DNA of 64,000 nt. Origin: Leptospira vanthielii serovar Holland str. Waz Holland = ATCC 700522. GTDB lineage: Bacteria; Spirochaetota; Leptospiria; Leptospirales; Leptospiraceae. Below are positions 1 through 10,874 of this stretch, one piece after another. The notes under the pieces are model-generated. The model did not search any database and was not told where the DNA came from. It worked only from the letters and a program-made list of their open reading frames with translations. Within the stretch, counting starts at the first letter, position 1; each line of letters begins with the position of its first letter. The position numbers and the translations under genes are program-made. The stretch is from the NCBI RefSeq assembly GCF_000332455.1, contig NZ_AOGY02000038.1, positions 70,736-134,735 of the forward strand. Direction: 5' to 3'.

Positions 1-280
1 AACCAAAGACAATGAATCCTTTCGTTTTCAAATCGATCCGAAACGACCCAATGTCCAAATTCAATACTTGACTGATGATAAGAAAAAAGGTCTCGGTGAG
101 ATTCATTTCAAGTTTGATGCGAAAGGAAATCTTGTCGAAAGAGAATTCTTTCAAGGTGAGAATCGACGTGTGCACAAACTCAAATACAAAGCAGATGGAA
201 GTTTGGAGTCCCATTCGTTTCACGTGAAACAGGGCGACAACTGGCTCCTAGAAAAGACCCATGTGCTCGTTTACGATTAA
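1..280 (+). CDS. Unknown protein, C-terminal fragment (5' end outside window)
   Basis: The reading frame is open from base 2 to a TAA at 278-280, so this is the 3' end of a gene that begins before the window. A TTG at 68 is the first start-like codon inside, but upstream codons in the same frame read as ordinary protein (for example FRFQIDPKRP), so it is not the real start. The visible 92 residues are rich in charged and aromatic residues with alternating strand-like patterns (IHFKFDAKGNLVEREFF). That resembles repeated beta-hairpins of the kind seen in antigen or RHS-like repeats, but no family can be named. No function is proposed. Confidence 0.7.
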   Translation, partial: TKDNESFRFQIDPKRPNVQIQYLTDDKKKGLGEIHFKFDAKGNLVEREFFQGENRRVHKLKYKADGSLESHSFHVKQGDNWLLEKTHVLVYD

Positions 281-572
281 AAGAAATTGAAACTAATTTT
301 GTGCAAGTTGATCGCTCGAACAAAGAGCTGATAAAACAAAAGTTGGAAAGTTTGAATGGATAGATCCTGGTGATCTTAATCTCGATTCAGTTTGAATCAG
401 AAATTGAACATCGAAAGAGACTCATTTGAGCACTTAATATTTAGATTTTCTTTCGTAGGTTTAAGAGTATTTTGCAACGTATCCAAATCAGTAAATCAAG
501 GAACTGATTGGAAATGTAAATTCAGAAGGTATCGAAAGTAATTCAGATATTACTACGAACAATGAGAAGTAG
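281..572. other. Intergenic stretch without a recognisable gene
   Basis: No credible gene lies between the end of the first reading frame and the hairpin at 573. A 27-codon open stretch (280-363, ending TAG) lacks a start codon and may be a decayed 3' end or chance. No tRNA, riboswitch or repeat was seen. Confidence 0.5.
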
Positions 573-604
573 AAACCAGGAAGGATATCCTTCTTGGTTT
601 TTTT
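573..604 (+). terminator. Rho-independent terminator
   Basis: A 12-bp stem (AAACCAGGAAGG paired with CCTTCTTGGTTT, one G-T pair) with an ATAT loop is followed by seven T on the plus strand. It would stop plus-strand transcription reaching it from the left, before the convergent mnmG gene whose stop lies at 661. Confidence 0.75.
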
Positions 605-660
605 ATTTGAGGAGAATTCTTTTTCGAATGCTGAATGGATTCTCTATCACGAATCAATAT

Positions 661-2535
661 CTATCGTCTGTCCACGAGATGATAGAGTAAAAGATCTACA
701 TCGGAAGGATCCACACCAGAGATGTGGAGTGCATTTTCTAAATTCAAAGGTCGATGTTTTTCTAACTTCACCACGGCCTCAGTCTTCAAACCTTTCACGC
801 TGGCGTAATCAAAATCAGAAGGGATTTGAAAGTTTAAAAACTTATTACGATATTCGATAGTTTCCAACTCGCGTTTTAGATACCCTTCGTATTTAACTTC
901 CATTTCGAGAACTGCTTTCTCATCTTCATTCAAGGATTGTAACTCAGAAAGAATTGGTTCGATATCTTTGATTTTGATATCGGAACGTTTTAAAAACGAA
1001 GCTACTGTGTGACCGAATTTATAATTTTCGATCTTCCTCTCTTCTAAAACTTTTGTGAGTTCTTCTGTAGGCTTCATGGAAGTCACAAACATCTGTGTTT
1101 TGATTTTTTCAATCCGAGCGTAACGATCTTTCATATCTGTATAGAGAGGCTCTTCTACAAGTCCCATCTCGTATCCATACTTCATAAGTCTTCTGTCGGC
1201 ATTGTCTTGGCGAAGGAGTAGGCGGTATTCTGCACGGCTCGTAAACATTCGGTAGGGATCTTCGACTCCCTTATAAACCAAATCATCTACAAGAACTCCG
1301 ATGTAAGATTCACTTCGTTTGAAATGAATGGGTTCTTCTTTTTTGACAGATCGAATCACATTGTATGCGGCAACAAGTCCTTGTGCGGCCGCTTCTTCAT
1401 AACCTGTAGTGCCGTTGATCTGACCTGCATGATAGAGGCCCTTCACCTTCTTTGTTTCGAGTGTGGGATTTAATTCTGTTGGATCTACAAAATCATATTC
1501 GATAGCATAACCCGGCCGCATCAGTTCCACTTCTTCTAATCCTTTGATGCTACGAAGAAACTTCCATTGCACTTCTTCAGGCAAACTTGTGGAGACACCA
1601 TTCAGATACATCTCGTTGGTTTCATAACCTTCGGGTTCGATAAAAATTTGGTGGCGATCCCGTTCGGCAAAGCGAACTACTTTGTCTTCAATGGAAGGAC
1701 AATACCTTGGCCCAATACTTTTGATCTGACCAGAATACATCGGAGAGAACTCCAAGTTTTGTTTGATCAGTTCATGAGTGGTATCGTTTGTATAAGTGAT
1801 ATAACAAGGAATTTGTTTACGATCAATCTTAGGAGTGGAGAAAGAAAAGGGACGCGGGTTCTCATCTCCCTCTTGAACATCAAGACCCTCAAAGTTGATT
1901 GAGTTTTTGTGAACACGAGCAGGGGTTCCTGTCTTTAATCTTCCAAGTCGCAATTCAAATCTCGCAAGTGTATGAGATAGACCTTTCGTTGTCGGCTCCC
2001 CAATACGGCCGGATTCTTTTTGGTAAGTTCCAATATGAATCACACTAGAAAGAAAAGTTCCTGTAGTTAAGATTACATGTTTGGTATAAAACGTAAACCC
2101 GCGCCCAGTAATGACACCAGTCACTTGGTTTCCTTCCACAATCAAATCTTCCACAGTGTCTTGTCTGATCGAAAGAGTTTTTAATTTTTCCAACTGGTGT
2201 TTGATCATCAATTGGTATTGTTTTTTCTCTGCTTGTGCACGAGGAGCCCAAACCGAAGGACCTTTAGATGTGTTTAACATCTTAAATTGAATTCCAGTTT
2301 GGTCAATGACTCGGCCCATAAGACCACCAAGGGCATCAACTTCACGAACCATATGTCCTTTGGCAATTCCACCAATGGCGGGATTACAACTCATCTGGCC
2401 GATGGTATCTAGGTTCATTGTGATGAGGAGAGTTTTGAGACCGGCTTTGGCAGAAATGTAAGCCGCTTCTGATCCGGCATGTCCAGCACCGACAACGATA
2501 CAATCAAATTGGTTGGGATAAAAGGATGGATTCAT
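661..2535 (-). CDS. mnmG: tRNA uridine-5-carboxymethylaminomethyl modification enzyme MnmG (GidA)
   Basis: MnmG is the FAD-binding partner of MnmE. Together they install the carboxymethylaminomethyl group on U34 of certain tRNAs in the cytoplasm. The 624-residue length is normal for the family. The FAD dinucleotide motif GAGHAG lies at residues 16-21. The family signatures [11 protein letters not shown] (about 275-285) and [16 protein letters not shown] (about 371-386) are both intact, and the C-terminal helical MnmE/tRNA-binding region is present. The ATG start gives an N-terminus that fits the family. mnmG commonly sits close to the replication origin in bacteria, which agrees with dnaA about 2 kb away. 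It faces away from ilvE; the shared upstream region is 2536-2704. Confidence 0.97.
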   Translation of the reverse strand: MNPSFYPNQFDCIVVGAGHAGSEAAYISAKAGLKTLLITMNLDTIGQMSCNPAIGGIAKGHMVREVDALGGLMGRVIDQTGIQFKMLNTSKGPSVWAPRAQAEKKQYQLMIKHQLEKLKTLSIRQDTVEDLIVEGNQVTGVITGRGFTFYTKHVILTTGTFLSSVIHIGTYQKESGRIGEPTTKGLSHTLARFELRLGRLKTGTPARVHKNSINFEGLDVQEGDENPRPFSFSTPKIDRKQIPCYITYTNDTTHELIKQNLEFSPMYSGQIKSIGPRYCPSIEDKVVRFAERDRHQIFIEPEGYETNEMYLNGVSTSLPEEVQWKFLRSIKGLEEVELMRPGYAIEYDFVDPTELNPTLETKKVKGLYHAGQINGTTGYEEAAAQGLVAAYNVIRSVKKEEPIHFKRSESYIGVLVDDLVYKGVEDPYRMFTSRAEYRLLLRQDNADRRLMKYGYEMGLVEEPLYTDMKDRYARIEKIKTQMFVTSMKPTEELTKVLEERKIENYKFGHTVASFLKRSDIKIKDIEPILSELQSLNEDEKAVLEMEVKYEGYLKRELETIEYRNKFLNFQIPSDFDYASVKGLKTEAVVKLEKHRPLNLENALHISGVDPSDVDLLLYHLVDRR

Positions 2536-2704
2536 ATTATGTCTTCTTAAGTATTCGTTCGTATCAAAAACGAGTGTGAGTTCTAATTCTTGTTCTACTC
2601 TTTAGAACGATATCAAAACCATCGGCCTATGGTTCGAGAGAAAAAAAGATAAAATTCATTTTCTAATTTTGAAACTTCAGAAGATTGGAGTGATAGGAAT
2701 CTCA

Positions 2705-3628
2705 ATGGCTCAGAATTCATTCCCTTATTCATACTTTGAAGGTAAGATCGTTCCTTCCGAAGACGCAAAAGTCAGTGTCCAAACCCATGCATTACAATAT
2801 GGAACCGGAGTTTTCGGTGGGATCCGTGGATACTACAACGAAACCAAAAAAAATCTCTATGTCTTTCGATTGCCGGAACATTGCAAACGTCTTGTGAACT
2901 CCACAAAGATCATGCAGCTTCAAATCAAAATCACACCAGAAGAAATCCAATCGATCATTTTGGAACTGCTCCGTAAAAATGAAGTGAAACAAAATGTTTA
3001 TCTTAGGCCTTTCATTTATACTTCTGCCTTACAACTTTCTCCCAGATTTCATGATGTGAAAGCAGACATCACAGTGTATGCTTTGAAGTTGGACGATTAC
3101 CTAGATACGCAAAATGGTCTCACGACGATTGTATCATCTTGGCAAAGATTTTCGGATAACCAAATTCCTACACTTTCCAAAGTCAGTGGTGGGTATGTAA
3201 ACTCAGCTCTAGCCAAATCAGAAGCCGTACAAAATGGAATGGATGAAGCGATCTTTTTAGATGCGCGGGGGTTTGTATCGGAAGGATCTGCGGAAAATTT
3301 GTTTATCGTTCGTGACGGAGTGATCCATACACCCACCATTCCTTCTTCTATTTTGGAAGGAATCACTCGTCGCAGTATCATCCAAATTGCGAAAGACTTG
3401 GGTTACCAAGTAGTCGAAAGGGACATCGCTCGTTCGGAACTCTACATTGCTGATGAATTATTTTTTTCGGGCACAGGTGTACAAGTCGCTTGGGTGAAAG
3501 AAGTGGATCGAAGAATGATCGGCGAAGGAACGATTGGTCCAATCACCAAAAAAATCCAATCGGTATTCTTTGAAGCAGTGCGTGGCGACCAACCAAACTA
3601 CATGAGTTGGCTCACTCCGGTATACTAG
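2705..3628 (+). CDS. ilvE: Branched-chain amino acid aminotransferase (class IV PLP)
   Basis: Transfers the amino group between glutamate and the keto acids of leucine, isoleucine and valine. It is a fold-type IV PLP enzyme of 307 residues, near the usual length. The PLP lysine is K159 in LSKVSGGYVNS. The motifs GTGVFGGIRGY (about 33-43) and RPFIYTSALQLSP (about 101-113) are typical, as is the downstream FVSEGSAENLF phosphate-binding region. I chose ATG 2705 over an in-frame TTG at 2669 because family members begin close to the YFEGKIVP segment. It ends 5 bp before holB, so the two may be cotranscribed. A D-amino-acid aminotransferase or aminodeoxychorismate lyase is less likely given the strong BCAT motifs. 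Confidence 0.93.
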   Translation: MAQNSFPYSYFEGKIVPSEDAKVSVQTHALQYGTGVFGGIRGYYNETKKNLYVFRLPEHCKRLVNSTKIMQLQIKITPEEIQSIILELLRKNEVKQNVYLRPFIYTSALQLSPRFHDVKADITVYALKLDDYLDTQNGLTTIVSSWQRFSDNQIPTLSKVSGGYVNSALAKSEAVQNGMDEAIFLDARGFVSEGSAENLFIVRDGVIHTPTIPSSILEGITRRSIIQIAKDLGYQVVERDIARSELYIADELFFSGTGVQVAWVKEVDRRMIGEGTIGPITKKIQSVFFEAVRGDQPNYMSWLTPVY

Positions 3629-3633
3629 TCACA

Positions 3634-4566
3634 ATGTCTGATACTTTGTTTTCTTTCGACCAAGTGTCAGGCCAAGATGTTGCACTGACTTACCTGAAAT
3701 CTTTTGTAAAAGATAGATCCAGAATTCCAGGTTCAATTATCTTTCATGGTCCCGATGGAGTAGGGAAGTGGATTGCGGCAGAAAGATTTGCAAGACAACT
3801 CCTTTGTTTGGATGGGACGTCTTGTGGTGTTTGTGATTCCTGTAGGCAATTTATGAAAGGAGTCCATCCTGACTTCATTCAATTTCCCAGAAGAAAGAAC
3901 ATTGCGATTGGAAAAGAAAAAGATCCTGAAGACTTCACGATTCGTTGGCTTTTGTCTTCACGGATTCCTTACAAACCTCATACATCCGATTACCGAGTGG
4001 TTTTATTTCCAGAAGCCAACCGCATAAACAATGAAGCAGAAACCACACTTCTTAAAACTTTAGAAGAGCCACCTCCCCATACAAAGTTTATCCTCATTGT
4101 TAATGACTTACGAAATTTAAAACAAACCATTGTATCACGATCAGTTTGTATTCCCTTTAACTATCTCCCTCAAGATGAGATCAAAAAAATCCGAAGAAAT
4201 GAAATTTCCGAATCTAAACTTTATTATGGTGGATCTCTCAATCCATTTGAAATCGCAGATGAATTTTTAGAGGAATGGCATGAGAACGTAAAAGAACATT
4301 GTCATGATTCCATTTTGTTATTCAAATTGGAAAATTGGGTGCGCGATCAGTTGGGAGAATTTCGATCCAACAAAGAAGGACTTACCGGAATTGACTTTTT
4401 AGAAATGATTTGTCTTTTACTTCTCTATGAATACAGACAAAAAAACTTTGAAGCCAATGTAGGACGAATCGAAGCCATCTTAGATTTCAAAATGAAGCTA
4501 CATTATGAAATCCCTGCCTTAGAGTACATTCTTTTATCACAACTTTTTTTAAGACTAGCTACTTAA
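3634..4566 (+). CDS. holB: DNA polymerase III delta' subunit-like clamp-loader protein
   Basis: A clamp-loader ATPase-fold protein of 310 residues. It has a P-loop-like GPDGVGKW at residues 39-46, where the Ser/Thr after Lys is Trp. This fits delta', which does not bind ATP. A zinc module follows at C58, C64, C67 and C70. The SRC-like region is present as LEEPPPHTKFIL and IVSRSVCIPF (about 142-175). The C-terminal part is divergent. It would stabilise the loader that places the DnaN clamp (6314) on primed DNA. It lies directly upstream of dnaA. Start ATG 3634 is preferred to a TTG 27 bp upstream inside ilvE, although no strong Shine-Dalgarno sequence is seen at either. Confidence 0.85.
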   Translation: MSDTLFSFDQVSGQDVALTYLKSFVKDRSRIPGSIIFHGPDGVGKWIAAERFARQLLCLDGTSCGVCDSCRQFMKGVHPDFIQFPRRKNIAIGKEKDPEDFTIRWLLSSRIPYKPHTSDYRVVLFPEANRINNEAETTLLKTLEEPPPHTKFILIVNDLRNLKQTIVSRSVCIPFNYLPQDEIKKIRRNEISESKLYYGGSLNPFEIADEFLEEWHENVKEHCHDSILLFKLENWVRDQLGEFRSNKEGLTGIDFLEMICLLLLYEYRQKNFEANVGRIEAILDFKMKLHYEIPALEYILLSQLFLRLAT

Positions 4567-4682
4567 CAACAACCACCTAACAAATAATATTCGGCAATCG
4601 TTAGAAAAATATTTTTGGAGACATAATTTTTTTATCAGAGTCGACTATTTTTTCTAGTTTGGATCGTTTCTCGATTTTTCAT

Positions 4683-4713
4683 TTGAATTCTACCTACTTG
4701 CTAAAAGTATAGT
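4683..4713 (+). promoter_or_regulatory. Possible dnaA promoter
   Basis: TTGAAT (4683-4688) and TATAGT (4708-4713) resemble -35 and -10 elements, but the 19-bp spacer is longer than ideal. They lie 28 bp before the dnaA start in the 175-bp gap between holB and dnaA. Low confidence. Confidence 0.3.
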
Positions 4714-4741
4714 ACCCGATTTCACATTTAGGGCGGGAAAC

Positions 4742-6067
4742 TTGGACAAACGTTGGGAAGAAATTTTAGAAGAAATATCGAAACAGATACCTCCCAAGTA
4801 CTTTTCCAATTTCATTGCACCACTCCGATTCGAGAAATGGGAGAACCAAGTGGTTCACTTGATGGCACCATCCACAGGAATCAAACGCCATGTGGAAACC
4901 AAATATGTGAGTTTTATAGAGGATGCCCTCTACCAAGTGGTCGGTGATCGTTTCAAAGTATCCATTCTTGCAGAATCCGAAGCCTCATCACAAATTTTTA
5001 AAGAAGTCATCCAATCAAAGTTCGATGAATCTGACTCAGACCTAAATCCAGAATTTATTTTTAGTAATTATATTACTTCTGATTCCAACAGGATCGCTTT
5101 TACTGCTGCCAAAAGTGTAGCGGAACAACCGGGAAAATACAATCCACTGTATATCTTTGGACCAGTTGGGGTTGGAAAAACTCATTTGCTTCATGCGATC
5201 GGAAACGAGATCAAAAAGAAGGATCCTTGGAAAACAGTTCGCTATGTGAACAGTACCTCTTTTTTAAATGAATTTATTTTTACAGTCCGGCAGAACAATC
5301 GTGAGTCTCTTGAGTCTTTCAAAATACGTTACCAGTCTTATAATGTTTTACTCTTTGATGACATTCAGTTTTTAAATGGTGGAGCAGAAAAAACCCAAGA
5401 AGAGTTTTTTGCACTATTTAATTTCCTTTATGATAGAAAACGCCAGATTGTAATCGCATCGGACAGACCAAGTTACGAACTTCCGTTACACGAAAGACTC
5501 AAATCTCGATTTGTGCATGGTCTCCAAGCAGATATCAAATCCCATGACTTGGCCTTACGCATTGAACTTTTGCGCGCCAGCTTTTCCGAATTTAACATTC
5601 CTGCTAGTGACAAACTTCTTCTTTGGCTCGCCGAACGTTTGGAAGGTGACTCCCGAGCGCTTATTGGAATTGTAAACGATTTGGTATTGTACAAAAAAGC
5701 CTATGAATACTTTTTACTCACCGAAGAGAAAATTCAGGAAATTGCTGAAGCCCGATTTCTCACGAATAAAAAGAGAATTGGGTTCAGTCCTGATATGGTC
5801 ATTGATTTGGTCTGTGAAAGAACGAATGTGGCCCGCAAGGATTTACTAGGGAAGAGCCGTAAGGCCGATTTTATCCCACCAAGGCATTTATGTATGCTCC
5901 TCCTGCATGACGTCCTTCACGTGCCTAAAGCACAAATTGGCAGGATTTTTTCTACCACACATTCCACTGTCATTCATGGAATTGATAAATTCAAAGAACG
6001 AATGAAATCGGATTCTCAGTGGGAAGACATTTTCCACTCCATCAAACACAAAATAAGTTTCCAATAA
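4742..6067 (+). CDS. dnaA: Chromosomal replication initiator protein DnaA
   Basis: AAA+ initiator that binds the origin and opens the duplex. The 441 residues contain domain I (about 1-75), a short linker (to about 105), the AAA+ domain with Walker A GPVGVGKT (140-147) and Walker B LLFDDIQ (203-209), and a C-terminal helix-turn-helix domain IV (about 345-441). The start is a TTG at 4742 preceded by AGGGCGGG, which can act as ribosome-binding site. No ATG lies in a suitable position. One oddity is that the DNA-contact loop, usually GGRDHTT in this family, reads STTHST here (residues 404-409), one residue shorter and without the RD pair. The likely targets are the boxes in 6068-6313 immediately downstream. 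Confidence 0.97.
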   Translation: MDKRWEEILEEISKQIPPKYFSNFIAPLRFEKWENQVVHLMAPSTGIKRHVETKYVSFIEDALYQVVGDRFKVSILAESEASSQIFKEVIQSKFDESDSDLNPEFIFSNYITSDSNRIAFTAAKSVAEQPGKYNPLYIFGPVGVGKTHLLHAIGNEIKKKDPWKTVRYVNSTSFLNEFIFTVRQNNRESLESFKIRYQSYNVLLFDDIQFLNGGAEKTQEEFFALFNFLYDRKRQIVIASDRPSYELPLHERLKSRFVHGLQADIKSHDLALRIELLRASFSEFNIPASDKLLLWLAERLEGDSRALIGIVNDLVLYKKAYEYFLLTEEKIQEIAEARFLTNKKRIGFSPDMVIDLVCERTNVARKDLLGKSRKADFIPPRHLCMLLLHDVLHVPKAQIGRIFSTTHSTVIHGIDKFKERMKSDSQWEDIFHSIKHKISFQ

Positions 6068-6313
6068 CCTGTGATTAACCCGATGACTACCTGTCGATAA
6101 ACTGTCGATAGGACATAGTCAGTCCTTATTGTCCCTTAAGCGAGTCGGTAACTGTTCAAAGCGACATAAATATTGACACTTGCAAAAAGGAAAAAAACTG
6201 ACATAATTCAATAAAAATTGATGTTTCCAGGCTTTATCGACATACTGACAGAACCAACGGAAACGACATAATATATATAAAGATATATAATATAATAAAG
6301 AAGAAGAGGAAAA
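6068..6313. other. Putative chromosomal replication origin (oriC)
   Basis: A 246-bp noncoding gap between dnaA and dnaN, a classic oriC position. Three DnaA-box-like 9-mers are visible: TGTCGATAA at 6092-6100 (minus-strand TTATCGACA), TGTCGATAG at 6103-6111 (minus-strand CTATCGACA), and TTATCGACA at 6234-6242. They differ from the general consensus TTATCCACA mainly by G for C at position 6. GACATA occurs five times (6112, 6163, 6200, 6239, 6265). An almost pure A/T stretch at 6269-6300 just before dnaN would serve as the unwinding element. The gap must also hold the dnaN promoter. TTGACA at 6173-6178 is present, but no well-spaced -10 was found. Confidence 0.7.
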
Positions 6314-7432
6314 ATGAAATTCACTGTCAATACTACAGACTTCCTAAAAGCAATCAACTCAGTGGATGGTGTCATCTCGGTTCGAGAGATCAAATCGGCT
6401 CTTTCCAATTTGAAAATCCAAACTGGGGACAATGAAGTTTATCTTTCTGCGACTGATTTAGAGATCGCGATCAAAACTTCTGTTCCATCCACCATTGGAG
6501 AAAAAGGAACGGCATCATTACCCGCCAAACAACTCTCCAGTATTTTTAAAAATTTAAACTTTGATACAAGTTTACTCACAACTACTGACCAATCAGAAAA
6601 TTCAGAGACAACTATTACTGATGCTTCAGGAAAGATGGACACTAAGTTTAAAGTCAATGGAATCGATTCGGAAGATATCAAAACGATTCCTAAAGTCGAT
6701 GAGTCAAGTGTGGTTGAGTTTCCTTGCCAAACCATTCGCGAGATGTTTCGTAAAACTTCTTATGCAATGGCGATTGAAGAAACTCGTTTTGTATTCAATG
6801 GTCTTTTCTTAAAACCAGATAACACAGACTTAATTGTGGTGGGAACGGATGGACGTCGTCTTTCTAAAATTGTTCGTAAGTTTCCAAAACAGTTTCCATT
6901 TAAAAATGGAGTGATCATTCCTCACAAAGCAGTTCGTGAAATGCTAAAGATGATGGAAGGAAAAGAAACAGCAAAGATTGGTTTTGTGGAAGAACAAATT
7001 TATGTTTCTTCTGGAAACGTTGAACTTCTCTTTAAATTGATTGATGGAAACTTTCCTGATTATGAACAAGTCATTCCCAAACAAACTTCCGAGTCTGTTC
7101 GTGTGGTTAAAGCTGACTTTTTAACTTTCTTAAAACAAGCTTTGATTTCCGCAGAAGAACCTTCGAAACAAATTCGTTTGGCTTTTACAAAAGGAAGTGT
7201 AAATATCAGTTCTTCTAATCCAGGAACTATGATGTTTGATCACAACATGCCAATCGATTACAATGGAGAACCAATCACCATTGCTTTTAAGGGTGATTAT
7301 TTGAGTGATGTGGTAAAAGCTGTGGACGATCCTGAAGTGATTTTAGAGTTCACTACGTCTAGTGCACCGGTTCTATTCAAAGATCCATCGGATAGTGACT
7401 TTGTTTCAGTCATCATGCCAATGAAACTTTAA
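6314..7432 (+). CDS. dnaN: DNA polymerase III beta subunit (sliding clamp)
   Basis: Forms the ring-shaped dimer that tethers DNA polymerase to the template. The 372 residues match the three-domain clamp fold. Recognisable segments include KQLSSIFKNL and DLIVVGTDGRRLSK (about 170-185) and a C-terminus ending VSVIMPMKL, the usual clamp end with the final M-P-[MV]-[RK]-L pattern. The ATG is preceded by AGAGGA at suitable distance. The stop codon overlaps the recF start (TAATG), indicating translational coupling. Confidence 0.97.
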   Translation: MKFTVNTTDFLKAINSVDGVISVREIKSALSNLKIQTGDNEVYLSATDLEIAIKTSVPSTIGEKGTASLPAKQLSSIFKNLNFDTSLLTTTDQSENSETTITDASGKMDTKFKVNGIDSEDIKTIPKVDESSVVEFPCQTIREMFRKTSYAMAIEETRFVFNGLFLKPDNTDLIVVGTDGRRLSKIVRKFPKQFPFKNGVIIPHKAVREMLKMMEGKETAKIGFVEEQIYVSSGNVELLFKLIDGNFPDYEQVIPKQTSESVRVVKADFLTFLKQALISAEEPSKQIRLAFTKGSVNISSSNPGTMMFDHNMPIDYNGEPITIAFKGDYLSDVVKAVDDPEVILEFTTSSAPVLFKDPSDSDFVSVIMPMKL

Positions 7433-8529
7433 TGTTTCTAAAGAAAATTTACATAAAGAACTTTCGTAATCACGAAGAAACAACACTCACTTTCCAATCA
7501 CGTCTTATCTTTTTTATTGGCAACAATGGAGAAGGTAAGACAAACCTTCTAGAGTCAATCTCCCTTTTATCTTATTTAAAAAGTTTTCGTGAGTCCGATC
7601 AAAACCAACTCCTTCGTTGGGATACATCTGATACTTTCATTCGAGCTGAATTTGAATCCGAAGGGAATGAATACCTTTTTGAATATGGAATTGAACATTC
7701 TTATTCCAAACGAAAGAAACTAAAAGTCAATGGAGAAGAGTTTAAAAAGATTTCCGACTATGTAGGATACTTTCGTTCGATCGTGATGAGCCCACCGGAC
7801 ATTCTGATTATTGAGGATGGGAATGTGGAAAGAAGGCGATTCCTAGATGCCTTTATCTCTTCCACAAACAGATACTATCTAAAACAACTCATTGAATATG
7901 ATAGACTTATCAAACAAAGGAATGCGGCGCTAAAAAAGGAAAACTCCACAGATCGTGAAATTGGAATTTGGGATGAACCCATCATTGAACATGATGCGGA
8001 AATTCGTGAGATTCGGACTAAAACTATTGAGAGTCTTGCGGGATACTTTCATAAAAACTTACAACAGTTAAGTTCAGGAAAAGATCCCTTCTTTTTGACT
8101 TATAAACCAAACCTAACTTCCAAAGAAGAACATAGACAAAGGTTAATCGATAACTTACGAAAAGACAGAGCTATCGGTTACACGAGCTGCGGCAATCATA
8201 GGGACACACTCCCGATAGGTTTTGATGATAGAGACCTAAGTGGGTTTGGATCTCAGGGCCAAAAACGGAGTGCTGTCATTGCTCTAAAAACTGCTTGTTT
8301 CCAGATGATCCGGGATACAACGGGAGAAGCACCGGTACTTCTCATTGATGACATCATTCGAGAATTGGATGTCAAACGGAGAGAATACTTCGTGAATTTG
8401 ATTTCGGAATGTGGACAGGCATTTTTTACCACCACTGATTTAGAAGGAATCAATGAATATGTAGGCAACCTAACAGTAGATAAAGAAATATACCAAGTAG
8501 AAAATGGCAAAGTGAAGGTGTTTTCTTAG
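7432..8529 (+). CDS. recF: DNA replication and repair protein RecF
   Basis: SMC-like ATPase of the RecFOR pathway that helps load RecA at gapped or stalled forks. The 365 residues carry Walker A GNNGEGKT at 30-37, the ABC-type signature GSQGQKRS (about 274-281) and Walker B PVLLIDDI followed by RELD (about 302-314). The start ATG overlaps the dnaN stop by one base, so expression is probably coupled to the clamp gene. The next gene (8533) begins 3 bp after its stop. Confidence 0.95.
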   Translation: MFLKKIYIKNFRNHEETTLTFQSRLIFFIGNNGEGKTNLLESISLLSYLKSFRESDQNQLLRWDTSDTFIRAEFESEGNEYLFEYGIEHSYSKRKKLKVNGEEFKKISDYVGYFRSIVMSPPDILIIEDGNVERRRFLDAFISSTNRYYLKQLIEYDRLIKQRNAALKKENSTDREIGIWDEPIIEHDAEIREIRTKTIESLAGYFHKNLQQLSSGKDPFFLTYKPNLTSKEEHRQRLIDNLRKDRAIGYTSCGNHRDTLPIGFDDRDLSGFGSQGQKRSAVIALKTACFQMIRDTTGEAPVLLIDDIIRELDVKRREYFVNLISECGQAFFTTTDLEGINEYVGNLTVDKEIYQVENGKVKVFS

Positions 8530-8532
8530 ATT

Positions 8533-8856
8533 ATGAAGAAAGTAGAACTCTCTGAGCTCTTCCAAAGTTTGGAAAAAATGGGTATGGATCGGGAAACTGT
8601 CTTTCGTGACCAGATCCTAAAAAAACTCCGATTGCAATGGAATGAGATCGTAGGTGAGTATTTTGGCAAACAAAGTTTCCCTAAAACCATAGATGGGAAA
8701 AAACTCACAGTTGTTTGTCGTCACTCCATGATTTCCCAAGAATTGGAGTTCCAAAAGGCCGAACTTCTGACCAAAGTGAACTCAATTACGAACCCGGTTT
8801 TACTGGAGAAAATCCACTTCAAAACAGGAAACGAATTCCAAAATCCTAGGTCTTAA
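8533..8856 (+). CDS. dciA: DUF721 / DciA-like protein (candidate replicative helicase loader)
   Basis: A 107-residue protein with the DUF721 pattern: helical N-terminus, LRLQWNEIVGEYFGKQSFP (about 33-51), then KKLTVVCRHSMISQELEF (about 56-73). DUF721 includes DciA, the helicase operator found in bacteria without DnaC or DnaI. The name here is inferred from family membership and from its place between recF and gyrB, a common arrangement. It is short and lacks an obvious disordered tail. It likely belongs to the dnaN-recF transcript. Confidence 0.8.
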   Translation: MKKVELSELFQSLEKMGMDRETVFRDQILKKLRLQWNEIVGEYFGKQSFPKTIDGKKLTVVCRHSMISQELEFQKAELLTKVNSITNPVLLEKIHFKTGNEFQNPRS

Positions 8857-8905
8857 AGCCACCCAAATCCCCCCGATTTCACTTGCCCTTCGAAGGTCTT
8901 TCTAG

Positions 8906-10855
<1,950 letters not shown>

Positions 10856-10874
10856 TCGGAATTAGGAAAGAAAA

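Noticed and set aside
280..363. Short 27-codon frame after the first gene
   Set aside because: No start codon and no recognisable similarity; could be chance.
594..860. 88-codon open frame on the plus strand
   Set aside because: Mostly antisense to the 3' end of mnmG, beginning in the terminator.
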